Of a stretch of 64,000 bases of DNA, positions 33,525 through 45,433 are shown piece by piece. Positions within the stretch are counted from its first letter, which is position 1; every line of letters starts with the position of its first letter. The notes under the pieces are model-generated. The model was not told the DNA's origin, searched no databases, and saw only the letters and a program-made list of their open reading frames with translations. This DNA is from Gautieria morchelliformis (Eukaryota; Basidiomycota; Agaricomycetes; Gomphales; Gomphaceae). A program made the position numbers and the translations under genes. The stretch spans positions 248,001-312,000 of the forward strand of contig WHVA01000028.1 of NCBI GenBank assembly GCA_015179125.1, given 5' to 3'.

Positions 33525-33725
33525 ATGTCGCTCCACTTCCTTTGTCTCGTCCTCATTGTACCAGCCTTCGTAGAATTATCCCAGAATGATTGTGATCCTT
33601 GCGAAGCACGTGCCTACGTGCCAGGAATTCATCGACAAGAAGACATCGAAGCCCAGCGGTTCTTAAACCCCCACGTTTTCAATGATGAATTTCTGGCACC
33701 TTGGCTCCAAGTGCCTGTCACGTGA
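33525..33725 (+). CDS. Small ORF with hydrophobic N-terminus
   Basis: 66 codons from an ATG: MSLHFLCLVLIVPAFVELSQ resembles a secretion signal and is followed by CDPCEARAYVPGIHRQED. It starts 8 bp beyond the MITE duplication. No family is recognised and there is no supporting context; it may be chance. Confidence 0.2.
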   Translation: MSLHFLCLVLIVPAFVELSQNDCDPCEARAYVPGIHRQEDIEAQRFLNPHVFNDEFLAPWLQVPVT

Positions 33726-34415
33726 GCTCTGACTGAACAGCGGAATATTAGGCTTCCGGCTAACATAATTCCCAAATTGTAACTCCAGCGCCGCCCTGCA
33801 TCTTCACCCATGCCTGATGCCTTATGATTTTGGAGGTCATAGGACTTGCTTTAAATGAAGAGGCGGTGACAGATCCAATTGAAGAACAGCCAATTGGAGA
33901 GGCCAGGCAGGAGGGACTAGGAAGAAAGAAAAACGTGACGAGGTTAGTGCGTGGTGGATTGTCCATGCTTGTGTCTCATAAAAGCGAGGATGGATTTAGG
34001 AATGGATAAGGAATACTAAATATACACTCAGGGGGTCGCTAGTATGCGAAGATCAGCTGCCGCAGCGGTTCAGCGCTGCTCCGCAGAACTGGGTTATGAA
34101 CAAGTAGATGAAAAACTTGTCACAGGTGAGAAGTGAGCAGGTCTGCGTAGTACAATGTACTCACCAGGAACACCATAGCGCCTACAAAGCCATTAGTTTC
34201 CGATTTCTCCAAAACATGTTTCTACAGGTCACTTTAACGCCTGATCGATGATCGATGATCTCCGGAACGCTAGGATTTGCGCAGCCATCGTATCCGTTTT
34301 TTTCGACGAGTAGCTCAGTGCGCTCACCACGGGAGAGGATTTGCTCAAATCGCCCATCGGTTGAATACAATCGGCTAGTGTTTACTCTTGTCCTCCGTTC
34401 TTAATGTCTGATTAG
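33726..34415. other. Region upstream of the ABC-transporter exon
   Basis: No convincing upstream ABC exons. The plus-strand stretch IAHRLNTI at about 34345-34370 resembles the end of the switch motif that normally precedes the final exon, but the sequence before it does not continue the family. Other ORFs are short. Confidence 0.35.
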
Positions 34416-34603
34416 TCTATTACGATCGAGTTCTTGTCATGGATGCGGGTCGCGTCGCCGAATTTGACACACCATTAAACCTATTCGATCGTCCCGATTC
34501 GATTTTCAGGCCAATATGCGACGAAACGAACCTATCGCGTCAAGATATATTGAAGATTCGCGGGAGCGTGGCGAAGGATGCGTCGAATCTCGAAGAGCAG
34601 TAA
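34416..34603 (+). pseudogene. ABC transporter (ABCC/MRP type), C-terminal exon only
   Basis: After a GATTAG acceptor the frame reads YYDRVLVMDAGRVAEFDTPL, then LFDRPDSIFRPICDETNLSR, QDILKIRG, and stops at 34601-34603. The YDRVLVMDAGRVAEFDTP block is the D-loop/H-region end of the second nucleotide-binding domain of fungal multidrug-resistance-type ABC transporters. The Walker A and signature motifs, which should lie within about 600 bp upstream, are not recognisable, so this is a remnant of a larger gene or a gene eroded upstream. Confidence 0.75.
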
Positions 34604-35370
34604 GGGTGTTGATCGTCGAGCTATATTTTACAAATGCAATGTGATAACTCTAGTCTAAGTGCTCCAGATCTGTGAAAGTAATGTGTGAGTCCGAAGTCGT
34701 TCAAGTCTATGGTTAGGGCTGTGGAGTTCGCGCTTTACGTACGTGCTGATCTCGGTGTTCATCGACCGCTGTCCAGGAAGGTCCGGCCGCACTTGATAGT
34801 TGAAGCAGAATAATCATTCGATTCCGAATCGCCTTTGATTATATACACGACCGTCACGAGGATTCAGAGTCAAGTTATGGCACAGTCCATATGATCTCTG
34901 GACTGCGTCCTGACATTAAGTTGCGAGCGAGGTGTGCACCATCCGTTGCGAGAATTGCACGGAGAAGTGCATTCCGTTTGGACAGGCTTTGTATTAGATG
35001 TTTGGTCTCTTCCGTCATCTGAAACTGAAAGCTGATCGTGTGCCAAAGGCTCGAATTACGAACCTACGAGGTCACTATTAGAAGACCATCATCTCGGTTA
35101 CGTGTACCGGTACCACTGAAACTCACTCTGGTGGGTTTGTATCCCGCCACATATATCTGTTCCTTTAGCTCCTCCATTTACATCTAGAACCCTGATTAAA
35201 ATAGGACCAAACCAATGATGACAATGTCATTCCTTTTGGCGAGTCATTTAGCAGGCACAAAGAGTTGGCATGGAGTGTATGGGAACGACTGCACCTGGTC
35301 TGTTTCCTGGGATAGTTGTGCGATATCTACCTCATGCTCAAGTCTTGATTGCGGACGTTATGCGCGTATC
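34604..35370. other. Gap before the nested Gypsy structure
   Basis: Mostly without features. At 35215-35370 a plus-strand ATG opens a short Cys-rich frame (GVYGNDCTWSVSWDSC) that runs into the LTR at 35371, so a small gene could have been cut by the element. Evidence is weak. Confidence 0.3.
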
Positions 35371-35954
35371 TGTTACGTATCGAGATTTCCACTAAGTCGG
35401 AACTGGAAAGGACAGCGGCTTCAACTTATAGGTTGCGCCCCCAATGAACTATCGTCCTAGGTATTTCGGAAATGAGTCGGAAGTCGGAAAGTACTGGACC
35501 AGAGGTTTGGTCGGAACTTGTGTCGGAACTGAGGCGGAAAGCGGAAGACGGAAGGCTGAGAGAGAGACTGAGATCTTGCTAGACTCGCTGTGCTAAGAAC
35601 AGGAGATGGAGCGAAGGAAATCAAGTATCAAAGGTGATTATCTGATTGCAGAATAACAGACATACATGAGGGGGTTTTATACAAAACGCAGATCAACAAG
35701 TAATGGTGTTGTACTAAACAAATTCCGGAGGAAGCGGAAGTCGAGTACAATGTGTGGGAACTAACTAATTGGGAACAATGGGACTACAAGGGGGGTTCAG
35801 GGTAAGGTAGAACAATGGCAAAGAATAAGGGGTCGGGAAGTCATATCTGACAACAAACTACAAGGGTGACCGGATATATGGTTTTGATGGATGGCGAGGT
35901 GGGTCCGGTGGGTCCGAGTAATAGAGTCGAAAGAACAAGGGAAATGTACAAGGG
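35371..35954 (-). repeat. 3' LTR of outer Gypsy family 2, larger part
   Basis: Reverse-oriented LTR beginning TGTTACGTATCGAG on the plus strand. It is interrupted at AAGGG by the inner element and resumes at 43981. Confidence 0.9.
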
Positions 35955-36648
35955 TGTTACGACCTTTCATTTCCGACTTCCGACCCTCAGTTCCGCCATA
36001 CATTCCGCCTCTCCAATAGTTCCGCCACATGTTCCGCCCCTCCGACATTTCCGCCATTCCGCCCCTTGTACATTTCCCTTGTTCTTTCGACTCTATTACT
36101 CGGACCCACCGGATCTACCTCGCCATTCATCAAAACCATATATCCGGTCACCCTTGTAGTTCGTTGTCAGATATGTTTTCCCGACCCCTTGTTCTTTGCC
36201 ATTTGTTCTACCTTACCCTGAACCCCCCTTGTAGTCCCATTGTTCCCAGTTAGTTAGTTCCCACACATTGTACTCGACTTCCGCTTCCTCCGGAATTTGC
36301 TTAGTACAACACCATTACTTGTTGCTCTGCGCTTTGTATAAAACCCCCCTCATGTATGTCTGTTATTCTGCAATCAGATAATCACCTTCGATACTTGATT
36401 TCCTTCGCTCCATCTCCTGTTCTTAGCACAGCGAGTCTAGCAAGATCTCAGTCTCTCTCTCAGCCTTCCGTCTTCCGCCTTCCGCCTCAGTTCTGACTCA
36501 AGTTCCGACCAAACCTCTGGTCCAGTACTTTCCGACTTCCGGCTCATTTCCGAAATACCTAGGACGATAGTTCATTGGGGGCGCAACCTATAAGTTGAAG
36601 CCGCTGTCCTTTCCAGTTCCGACTTAGTGGAAATCTCGATACGTAACA
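35955..36648 (+). repeat. 5' LTR of inner Gypsy family 2
   Basis: TGTTACG to CGTAACA. It starts with about ten TTCC-G pentamers within 130 bp. A TATA box (TATAAAA) lies at 36337-36343. Confidence 0.93.
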
Positions 36649-39600
36649 GTATTATCTGATTCCCACCCGATAACTATCACTATGCCTCCTCGTACCACAG
36701 CTACTTCAGCTCGAGCAGGAGCTGTCGAAGCTCTCTCTTATTTTGGCAATCTTAGATCCGCAGCACCAAGGCACGCGGAACCCCCAGCAGCTCTCGTGCC
36801 GACGATGAGCTTTCCGATGCTTTTCCGCAACGTTTCGAAGAAGTTCCCGACACTAATCCCGACGAAAATCCCGACTACGACGGGAATTCAACGAGTAGCA
36901 GCGGCGAACAAACAGCAGCGTCATTCCGACGCCCAGCTCCACCACCACCACCTCCAGGCGGCCCTCCAGGCGGCCCTCATGGCGGCCCACCCGGCGGCCC
37001 CCCAGGCGGTCCTCCCGGCGGTCCTCCACCTCCAATTCCACCTCAGATTCCCGCCAACCCAGTTCCGCCCGCGCCAGTTCCGGATCTTGCACAAGCCATC
37101 GCCATGCTAGCCGGACAACTCCAGCGCCCGGCCCAAGCACCACCACGCCCCAAGACAAAGGTCCGCGAACCAGATCAGTTCGACGGTTCCGACCCCAAGA
37201 AGCTCCAGCCATTTCTGGTCCAGCTTCAACTCAACTTCCGCGATCGTCCTGACGCCTTTCCCGACGACGAACGAAAGGTCAACTATGCCCTTTCCTATCT
37301 CCGAGGCACGGCTCTCGACTACTTCGAGCCCGCCCTCATGGATCCGTTCGCTCTCGTCGACTGGGCCGACGATTACCCCAATTTCATTTCCGAACTCCGC
37401 AGCAACTTCGGACCATTTGACATGGAAGCCGATGCGGAAAATGAACTCGATAAGCTTCGCATGAAAGACACTCATAAGATAGCTAAATATATCGTCACGT
37501 TTCAGCAGCTCGCTCCTCGAGTCCAATGGGGAGAAGCCGCACTCCGACGCCAGTTTTACATGGGCTTGCCATCCCGCATCAAGGATGAAATTGCCCGCGT
37601 CGGAAAACCCGCCACCCTTACCGACCTCCGCAACCTCGCCCAATCCATCGATTCGCGCTACTGGGAAAGACATTCCGAGATCGCTCGTGAAACTTCCACC
37701 CAGAGCAAGAACGACAAGTCTTCCGACAAGAAGTCTGATAAAGACAAGAAGAAGACCAATTCCGGAAACACCAACTCCGGAAACAACAACAACAACAGTT
37801 CCGGATCCAACTCCGGCAACCGGAACAACAACAACACCCCTCGGAACAACCAGGCCTCTGGTTCTAACACCAACGCCCGGAAGAGCACCCCGGATCTTTC
37901 CGACAAACTTGGGAAGGACGGAAAACTAACCCCTGTAGAACGCCAGCGTCGCATGGACAACAACCTTTGCCTCTTCTGCGGCAAAGGAGGTCACGTCGCT
38001 CGCCACTGCACTCGCGCTTCCGCCTCCGCTGCCAAGGCCAAGGGCCGCGCAGCAAAGACGGAAGAGAAATCCGAAGCGGTTCCCGCTGCGGATTCAAAAA
38101 AATAGTCAGCAGTCCTCCGGCCTCCGCACGAGCTGAGGGCTGTGTTGACCCCATTCGTGCGACAAACGAGGTTAAACTCAACGCATCCGCTCTTTCGTCC
38201 TCCGACTCTCTCTCTGTTCCGCTCACTTCCGACACCATTTCCGCACCCCCGTTTACAGCACTGGTCGACTCCGGTTCGACTCATTGTTTCCTCGATTCCG
38301 ACTTTGTTTTGAAACATAAACTTCCGACCTGCAACATTCCGACTATTCCGCTCCGCCTTTTCGACGGGTCTTCCAACACGGGAATTTCCCAAGTTGTAGA
38401 TCTGTCTATCCGTTTCGCTACTGGGGACAACCATGAAGTTACGTTTTACGTTACTCCGCTAGATGCTAGCTGTTCCGTTGTACTAGGACACAATTGGCTC
38501 ACCCGATATAATCCGTCGATTAACTGGGCATTGGGTCAAATACAGTTCCGTACCCCGGATCAACTTCCGTCTATTCCGACGTCTTCTGCAAAGATGGCTC
38601 AGGCCTCTTCCGCAACTCCGCTCGTGGATTCAGTTCCGCACTCCGGTCCCGCTTTAGCACCTCCGCCCCTCGAAGCTCCTCGAATTGCGCTCGTTTCCGC
38701 CACCGCTTTCCGCGTATTGCAACGGCAAGATGATATGACCGTCTTCCAGCTTCACCTCTCCGATTCGGCTTCAGTCAAGGCTCGTTCCGCCTCGACTTCC
38801 GCTCCGGTCGACATGAGCTCAGTTCCGGAAGAATATCGTGACTTCCCGGACGTGTTCAATAAGGCCAAAGCCGACAAACCTGCTGAACATCGACCTTACG
38901 ACTTGAAATAGATTTGGAAGAAGGAGCATCTCCGCCCCTTGGACCGATCTACTCTCTTTCGCAAAGTGAACTCCTAACTCTCCGAGAGTTCGTCGATGAA
39001 CATCTCAACATGGGCTTTATCCGCCCTTCGCTGTCTCCGCACGGCGCTCCGGTCCTCTTCGTCAAGAAGAAGGATGGATCTCTCCGCCTCTGCGTCGATT
39101 TCCGCGGACTCAATGCCCTCACTAAAAAGGACAAATATCCGCTTCCGCGCATTTCCGACTTACTCGACACTCCCCGCAGGGCGAAGATCTACACCAAAAT
39201 TGACCTCCGGCACGCTTATCACCTTGTCCGCATCCGGGAAGGTGACGAGTGGAAAACCACCTTCCGCACCCGCTACGGCGCTTTTGAGTGGGTTGTCATG
39301 CCTTTTGGTCTAACCAATGCTCCCGCCGCTTTTCAGCGATTCATGAACGACGTATTTTCCGACCTCCTCGACGTATGCGTTCTAGTCTACATTGACGACA
39401 TCCTCATCTATTCCGACACACCGGAAAAACATCGGAGAACATGTCCGCGAAGTACTCCGCCGTCTCCGCAAACATCATCTCTACGCAAAAGCAGAGAAAT
39501 GCGAATGGCATCGCGACACGGTCGAATACCTCGGCTACATCCTCTCTCCAACAGGTCTTACCATGGCAGAGGACAAGGTCAAGGCAATTCAAGAATGGCC

Positions 39601-42013
39601 GGAACCCCGACGTGTTAAGGATGTACAGTCTTTCCTTGGCTTCGCCAACTTTTACCGGCGTTTCATTTATAATTTTTCCGACATTACTGTTCCGCTCACG
39701 CGTCTCACCAGAAAGGGTGCCCCATGGAATTTCACACCGGAATGCCGTTCCGCATTTGAAGCTCTCAAATCGGCCTTCACCACGGCTCCCATACTCGGTT
39801 TCTGGATTCCTGATGCCCAACTTGTACTCGAAACCGACGCTTCTGACTACGCGCTAGCCGCCATTCTTTCCATCATTTCACCCGACGATGGAGAAATTCA
39901 TCCGATCGCTTTCATTCCCGCACCTTTTCCGCCCCGGAACTCAACTACGACGTCCACGATAAGGAACTACTTGCGATTTTCGAAGCCTTCAAAATCTGGA
40001 GACATTACCTCGAAGGTCCAACTTATCCGATCGACGTTGTAACGGATCATAAGAACCTTGAGTATTTTGCAACCACTAAGATTTTGACTCGCCGTCAAGT
40101 CCGCTGGTCTGAATACCTCTCACAGTTCAACATGGTGATCCGTTTCCGCCCCGGAAAGCTCGGAGCAAAACCCGACGCACTCACTAGACGTTGGGACGTC
40201 TACCCAAAAGAGGGAAGTAGCGACTATGCCAGCGTTAATCCGCACAATTTCCGCCCAGTATTCTCCACTGAGCAACTGGCATCGTCCCTGCGTGCCACAG
40301 CATTGCAGTTTCCACTACTCCGCGCCTCAATTATTATGGACACCGAGTCTCTCCGTTCCGACATCCGTTCCGCACTCCGTTCCGACCCCACCTCCGCAGC
40401 CCACCTCGATGACCCCACCAGTCCTGGATGGTCCCTCGATTCCGACGGATTTCTCCGGTACAAGTCCCGGATTTACGTTCCGGACACCAACGATCTACGA
40501 CTTCGCGTGCTCCAGCAAAGCCACGATCATCCGCTCTCAGGACACCAAGGCCAGAACAAGACCCTCGACATAATCCGACGCACCTATACTTGGCCTCTCC
40601 TCCGCACGATGGTCCAAGACTACTGCAAGTCATGCACCACCTGTATGCGAGCCAAGCCTCAACGTCACAAACCCTACGGCCTCCTGAAGCAACTTCCGAT
40701 CCCGGATCAACCCTGGAATTCGATATCCATGGATTTCATTGAGAAACTTCCTAAGTCATCCGGCTATGATACCATTCTAGTGATCGTTGACCGCCTTACA
40801 AAGCAGTCCATCTTTATTCCGACCTACGACACCATAACTTCCGCCCAGCTCGCACAGCTCTTTGTGCTCCACGTCTTTTCCAAGCACGGAATCCCTTCCC
40901 ATGTCACTTCCGACCGTGGATCCGAATTCGTGTCCTCCTTTTTCCGCACACTCGGCAAGGCTCTCGACATGAAGCTCCACTTCACTTCCGGTTATCACCC
41001 CGAAGGAGACGGACAAACGGAACGTACTAATCAGACCCTTGAGCAGTATCTCCGCGTCTATTGCAACTACCAACATAGCAATTGGTCCGACCTTCTTCCG
41101 CTCGCGGAATTTGCCTACAACAATGCGCCTTCCGCTACCACCGGAATTTCACCCTTTTACGCCAACAAGGGCTACCACCCGAATCTCGCCATCCACCCGA
41201 ACGCGACCTCGCCTCTGCAAGAGCCCGAGATTTCGTTGTGGAACTTGACGACCTTCACCAGCACCTCCGAGAGAACATTACCGCTGCCCAGAAGAGATAC
41301 CAAACTTCCGCCGATCGGAAACGCCTTCCGCAACCGGCATTCGAGATAGGCGACAAAGCCTTTGTCAAAGCGGAAAACTTCCGCACCACTCGCCCCTCGA
41401 AGAAGCTCTCTGAGAAATACCTCGGTCCTTACGAGATCATCGCTAAGGCCGGCAGTCGTTCTTTCACCCTCAGACTTCCTGACAATATGCGCGCAGTACA
41501 TCCGGTATTCCATGTCTCCATGCTTGAACCCGCAGTTCCGAATACAATTCCGAATCGAGAACAACCTCCGCCTCCGCCAGTCGTCATCGACGGAGAACCG
41601 GAATATGAGATTTCGGAAATTCTCAACTCCAAGCTCGACAGAAGATACCGCTGCCAACTCCAGTACCTAGTCAAGTGGGCAGGCTATGAAAACACTGACG
41701 AAGAGACTTCGTGGATTTCCGCCACGGAACTTGACCACGCCTCTGACCTCGTCTCTGATTTCCACAAGTCATATCCTGACAAGCCTGGCCCCATTTCCAC
41801 GCCCTAGTCATTTCCGACCTCATTTCCGACGCCCATTGATTCTTACAGTTCTCAAGTCATTTGTCAAAATCCGATTAATTTCCCGTTACTCTATTTTCCG
41901 ACACTTCAAGAAATTATCTACAAGTCCTTGATACCCCTACTCCTCCCCCATTGTCTCCGCCTCGACCTCTTTTTCCGCTTCCGGCTCTTTTTCCGCCTCC
42001 CCTACCTCGACAC

Positions 42014-43161
42014 TCACCAACTCCATTTCCACCCTTTCCCTCGTTTCCGCCCCCCCGCTCGGACCCGCTTCCTCCCCAATTCCCTGCTCCCGCAGCGCGC
42101 ATCCATTCGGTCCCGGACCAGATCATTCCGCCACCGCATTTCCCGCGTCAACTGCTGCAGGACTGTAGACATGACAGTCATCTGGTTCTGAATTGACAGA
42201 ACCTGATGCTGCTGAACCTCTGCCATGTCGACCATGATGTCCCGGATCTCGCGTTGCTGTTCCCGCATGGCCCTCAGCGACCCGGCAATGTCAAGGAGCG
42301 GAGAAGCCATGGTGAACCGGTTCAACACCGCCTGTGCCGACTTTCCGGTCACCGGAAAGATTCCTCGGCCCTCCCTCCGCTCGGTCCCGGTTCCGCCTTC
42401 GGATTTGACTCCTCAACCTTCTGTTTCTTTCGCTCCAGCCTCGAAGCGCACCCGTCCACAACGCAGCGCCTTTTCCTGTCACGGCACTGGTCGCACGACG
42501 TTTCCCGTGGATTGCTCGACCACGTGCAATCCACCCCCTTAGACTCGCATGGGTCACAAGGGGCCTTTTCCTCATCGCCGTCCCGAGTTTTCCGCTTCTT
42601 AGTCGCGGGATTTCCGGCCCCAGTTCACGGAGTTCTAACATCCGACTCAACTTCTCCTTTCGAGCCTTCTGGAATGCGTCCGCTCGAGTTTTCCGTTCCG
42701 CCACAAGGTTCACCGGGGTCGCAATCTCCTTTTGCTTCCCTTTTCCTTCCGGAGTCGGTGTACTTTCCGCCGAACCTTCCGAGTCTGACTCTGACTCGTC
42801 CTGAACATGATTCTGGAAGAACTCTAGTTAATTTCAAGATCATTTCCGCCGGACATTTCCCACTCACCTGATCCCTTTCCGCTTTCTCCGCAGCCGCTTT
42901 CTCTGCAGCAGCCTTGTCCGCAGCAGCCTTCCGTGCCGCGTTCCGTTTCCGTTTCTCTTCACGGACGCGCTCCTCCTCCTCGCGGCGTTCGCGCTCTTTC
43001 CTCTCCTGCTCCTTCCGCTCCTTCTCCCGACGTTCTTTCTCTTTCCGCGCAGCTTCCTCAGCCTCGCGTTTCTCGGCCATTTCCTTTTGCGCGAGCATAT
43101 CAGCGAAGTGCTGTTTCATCTCCGCGCTGGACATCTTAGAGAAATCTACTGGGGCACTCAT
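42014..43161 (-). CDS. Antisense accessory coding region of the inner Gypsy copy
   Basis: Lies between the chromodomain end of pol and the 3' LTR but is read on the opposite strand, starting about 120 bp inside the 3' LTR (MSAPVDFSKMSSAEMKQHFA). The first 100 residues are an almost pure Lys/Glu/Arg helix (EREERRREKE-like), a strong coiled-coil candidate, ending in Ala/Lys repeats. A later part has the cysteine pattern CxxC-x6-C ... CxxC-x6-C-x4-C followed by a basic run (DRKRRC, RLERKKQK). The last part is another helix (LDIAGSLRAMREQQREIRDI, VLQQLTREMRWRNDL). It appears as several ORF segments. The same region is present in the outer copy, which argues that it is a genuine part of this family. 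I do not recognise a described homologue. Confidence 0.65.
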
Positions 43162-43283
43162 GATGGAATAGAGAGAAGACGCGTTTGTCTTCCAGCCTAT
43201 ATTTCAAACTCCGACGCGTTTGTTCACAGGTCACGTGATTCCGACTTGTGGTCTCGCGGGGCTCGACCTTAGAAGGGAGATAC

Positions 43284-43975
43284 TGTTACGACCTTTCATT
43301 TCCGACTTCCGACCCTCAGTTCCGCCATACATTCCGCCTCTCCAATAGTTCCGCCACAGTTCCGCCCCTCCGACATTTCCGCCATTCCGCCCCTTGTACA
43401 TTTCCCTTGTTCTTTCGACTCTATTACTCGGACCCACCGGATCTACCTCGCCATTCATCAAAACCATATATCCGGTCACCCTTGTAGTTCGTTGTCAGAT
43501 ATGTTTTCCCGACCCCTTGTTCTTTGCCATTTGTTCTACCTTACCCTGAACCCCCCTTGTAGTCCCATTGTTCCCAGTTAGTTAGTTCCCACACATTGTA
43601 CTCGACTTCCGCTTCCTCCGGAATTTGCTTAGTACAACACCATTACTTGTTGCTCTGCGCTTTGTATAAAACCCCCCTCATGTATGTCTGTTATTCTGCA
43701 ATCAGATAATCACCTTCGATACTTGATTTCCTTCGCTCCATCTCCTGTTCTTAGCACAGCGAGTCTAGCAAGATCTCAGTCTCTCTCTCAGCCTTCCGTC
43801 TTCCGCCTTCCGCCTCAGTTCGACTCAAGTTCCGACCAAACCTCTGGTCCAGTACTTTCCGACTTCCGGCTCATTTCCGAAATACCTAGGACGATAGTTC
43901 ATTGGGGGCGCAACCTATAAGTTGAAGCCGCTGTCCTTTCCAGTTCCGACTTAGTGGAAATCTCGATACGTAACA
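43284..43975 (+). repeat. 3' LTR of inner Gypsy family 2
   Basis: Near-identical to 35955-36648. Followed by AAGGG, the second copy of the target duplication. Confidence 0.93.
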
Positions 43976-43980
43976 AAGGG

Positions 43981-44088
43981 GCGGAATGGCGGAAATGTCG
44001 GAGGGGCAGAACGTGTGGCGGAACTATTGGAGAGGCGGAATGTATGGCGGAACTGAGGGTCGGAAGTCGGAAATGAACGGTCGTAACA
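43981..44088 (-). repeat. 3' LTR of outer Gypsy family 2, remaining part
   Basis: 108 bp that complete the LTR interrupted at 35954. Together the two parts give 692 bp, matching the other family-2 LTRs. Confidence 0.9.
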
Positions 44089-44210
44089 GTATCTCCCTTC
44101 TAAGGTCGAGCCCTGCGAGACCACAAGTCGGAATCACGTGACCTGTGAACAAACGCGTCGGAGTTTGAAATATGGGCTGAAGGACAAACGCGTCTTCTCT
44201 CCATTCCATC

Positions 44211-45433
44211 ATGAGTGCCCCAGTAGATTTCTCTAAGATGTCCAGCGCGGAGATGAAACAGCACTTCGCTGATATGCTCGCGCAAAAGGAAATGGCTGAG
44301 AAACGCGAGGCTGAGGAAGCTGCGTGGAAAGAGAAAGAACGTCGGGAGAAGGAGCGGAAGGAGCAGGAGAGGAAAGAGCGCGAACGCCGCGAGGAGGAGG
44401 AGCGCGTCCGTGAAGAGAAACGGAAACGGAACGCGGCACGGAAGGCTGCTGCGGACAAGGCCGCTGCAGAGAAAGCGGCTGCGGAGAAAGCGGAAAGGGA
44501 TCAGGTGAGTCGGAAATGTCCGGCGGAAATGTCCTTGAAGTTAACTAGAGTTCTTCCAGAATCATGTTCAGGACGAGTCAGAGTCAGACTCGGAAGGTTC
44601 GGCGGAAAGTACACCGACTCCGGAAGGAAAAGGGAAGCAAAAGGAGATTGCGACCCCGGTGAACCTTGTGGCGGAACGGAAACTCGAGCGGACGCATTCC
44701 AGAAGGCTCGAAAGGAGAAGTTGAGTCGGATGTTGGAACTCCGTGAACTGGGGCCGGAAAATCCCGCGACTAAGAAGCGGAAAACTCGGGACGGCGATGA
44801 GGAAAAGGCCCCTTGTGACCCATGCGAGTCTAAGGGGGTGGATTGCACGTGGTCGAGCAATCCACGGGAAATGTCGTGCGACCAGTGCCGTGACAGGAAA
44901 AGGCGCTGCGTCGTGGACGGGTGCGCTTCGAGGCTGGAGCGAAAGAAACAGAAGGTTGAGGAGTCAAATCCGAGGCGGAACCGGGACCCAGCGGAGGGAG
45001 GGCCGAGGAATCATTTCCGGTGTCCGGAAAGTCGGCACAGGCGGTGTTGAATCGGTTCACCATGGCTTCTCCGCTCCTCGACATTGCCGGGTCACTGAGG
45101 GCCATGCGGAAACAGCAGCGTGAAATCCGGGACATCATGATCGAGATGGCCGAGGTTCAGCAGCATCAGGTTCTGTCAATTCAGAACCAGATGACTGTCA
45201 TGTCTACCGTCCTGCAGCAGTTGACGCGGGAAATGCGGTGGCGGAACGATCTGGTCCGGGACCGAATGGATGCGCGGCTGCGGGAGCAGGAGTTGGGGCG
45301 GAAGCTGGTCGAGCGGTGGGGCGGAAACAAGGGAAAGGGTGGAAACGGAGTTGGTGAGTGTCGAGGTAGGGGAGGCGGAAAAAGAGCCGGAAGCGGAAGA
45401 AGAGGTCGAGGCGGAGACAATGGGGAGGAGTAG
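44211..45433 (+). CDS. Antisense accessory coding region of the outer Gypsy copy
   Basis: The counterpart of 42014-43161, here on the plus strand because its host element is reversed. It opens with the same MSAPVDFSKMSSAEM start about 120 bp from the 3' LTR, then the charged helix, the Cys motif (CDPCESKGVDC, CDQCRDRKRRC) and the C-terminal helix with QHQVLSIQNQMTVM. The two copies differ at scattered positions but keep the same domain order and cysteines. No function can be assigned from sequence alone; nucleic-acid binding and oligomerisation are inferences. Confidence 0.65.

Larger units (their letters stand above)
35955..43975 (+). mobile_element. Ty3/Gypsy chromovirus family 2, inner nested copy
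   Basis: 8021 bp inserted in the 3' LTR of the outer copy, with the duplication AAGGG at 35950-35954 and 43976-43980. LTRs: 35955-36648 (694 bp) and 43284-43975 (692 bp), differing at only a few places, so it is young. Parts: gag with a Gly/Pro-rich N-terminus and one zinc knuckle (CLFCGKGGHVARHC) at about 36.7-38.1 kb; protease (LVDSGSTHCFLD), RT (VYIDDILIY), RNase H, integrase and chromodomain (YLVKWAGYENTDEETSW) at about 38.1-41.8 kb; then an antisense coding region at about 42.0-43.2 kb. A purine tract (AGAAGGGAGA) precedes the 3' LTR. Broken, about five breaks in gag-pol. Confidence 0.93.

Noticed and set aside
33525-33725. Secreted effector-like protein
   Set aside because: Only a hydrophobic start supports it; with 66 codons, few cysteines and no homology it was listed at low confidence and not raised as a finding.
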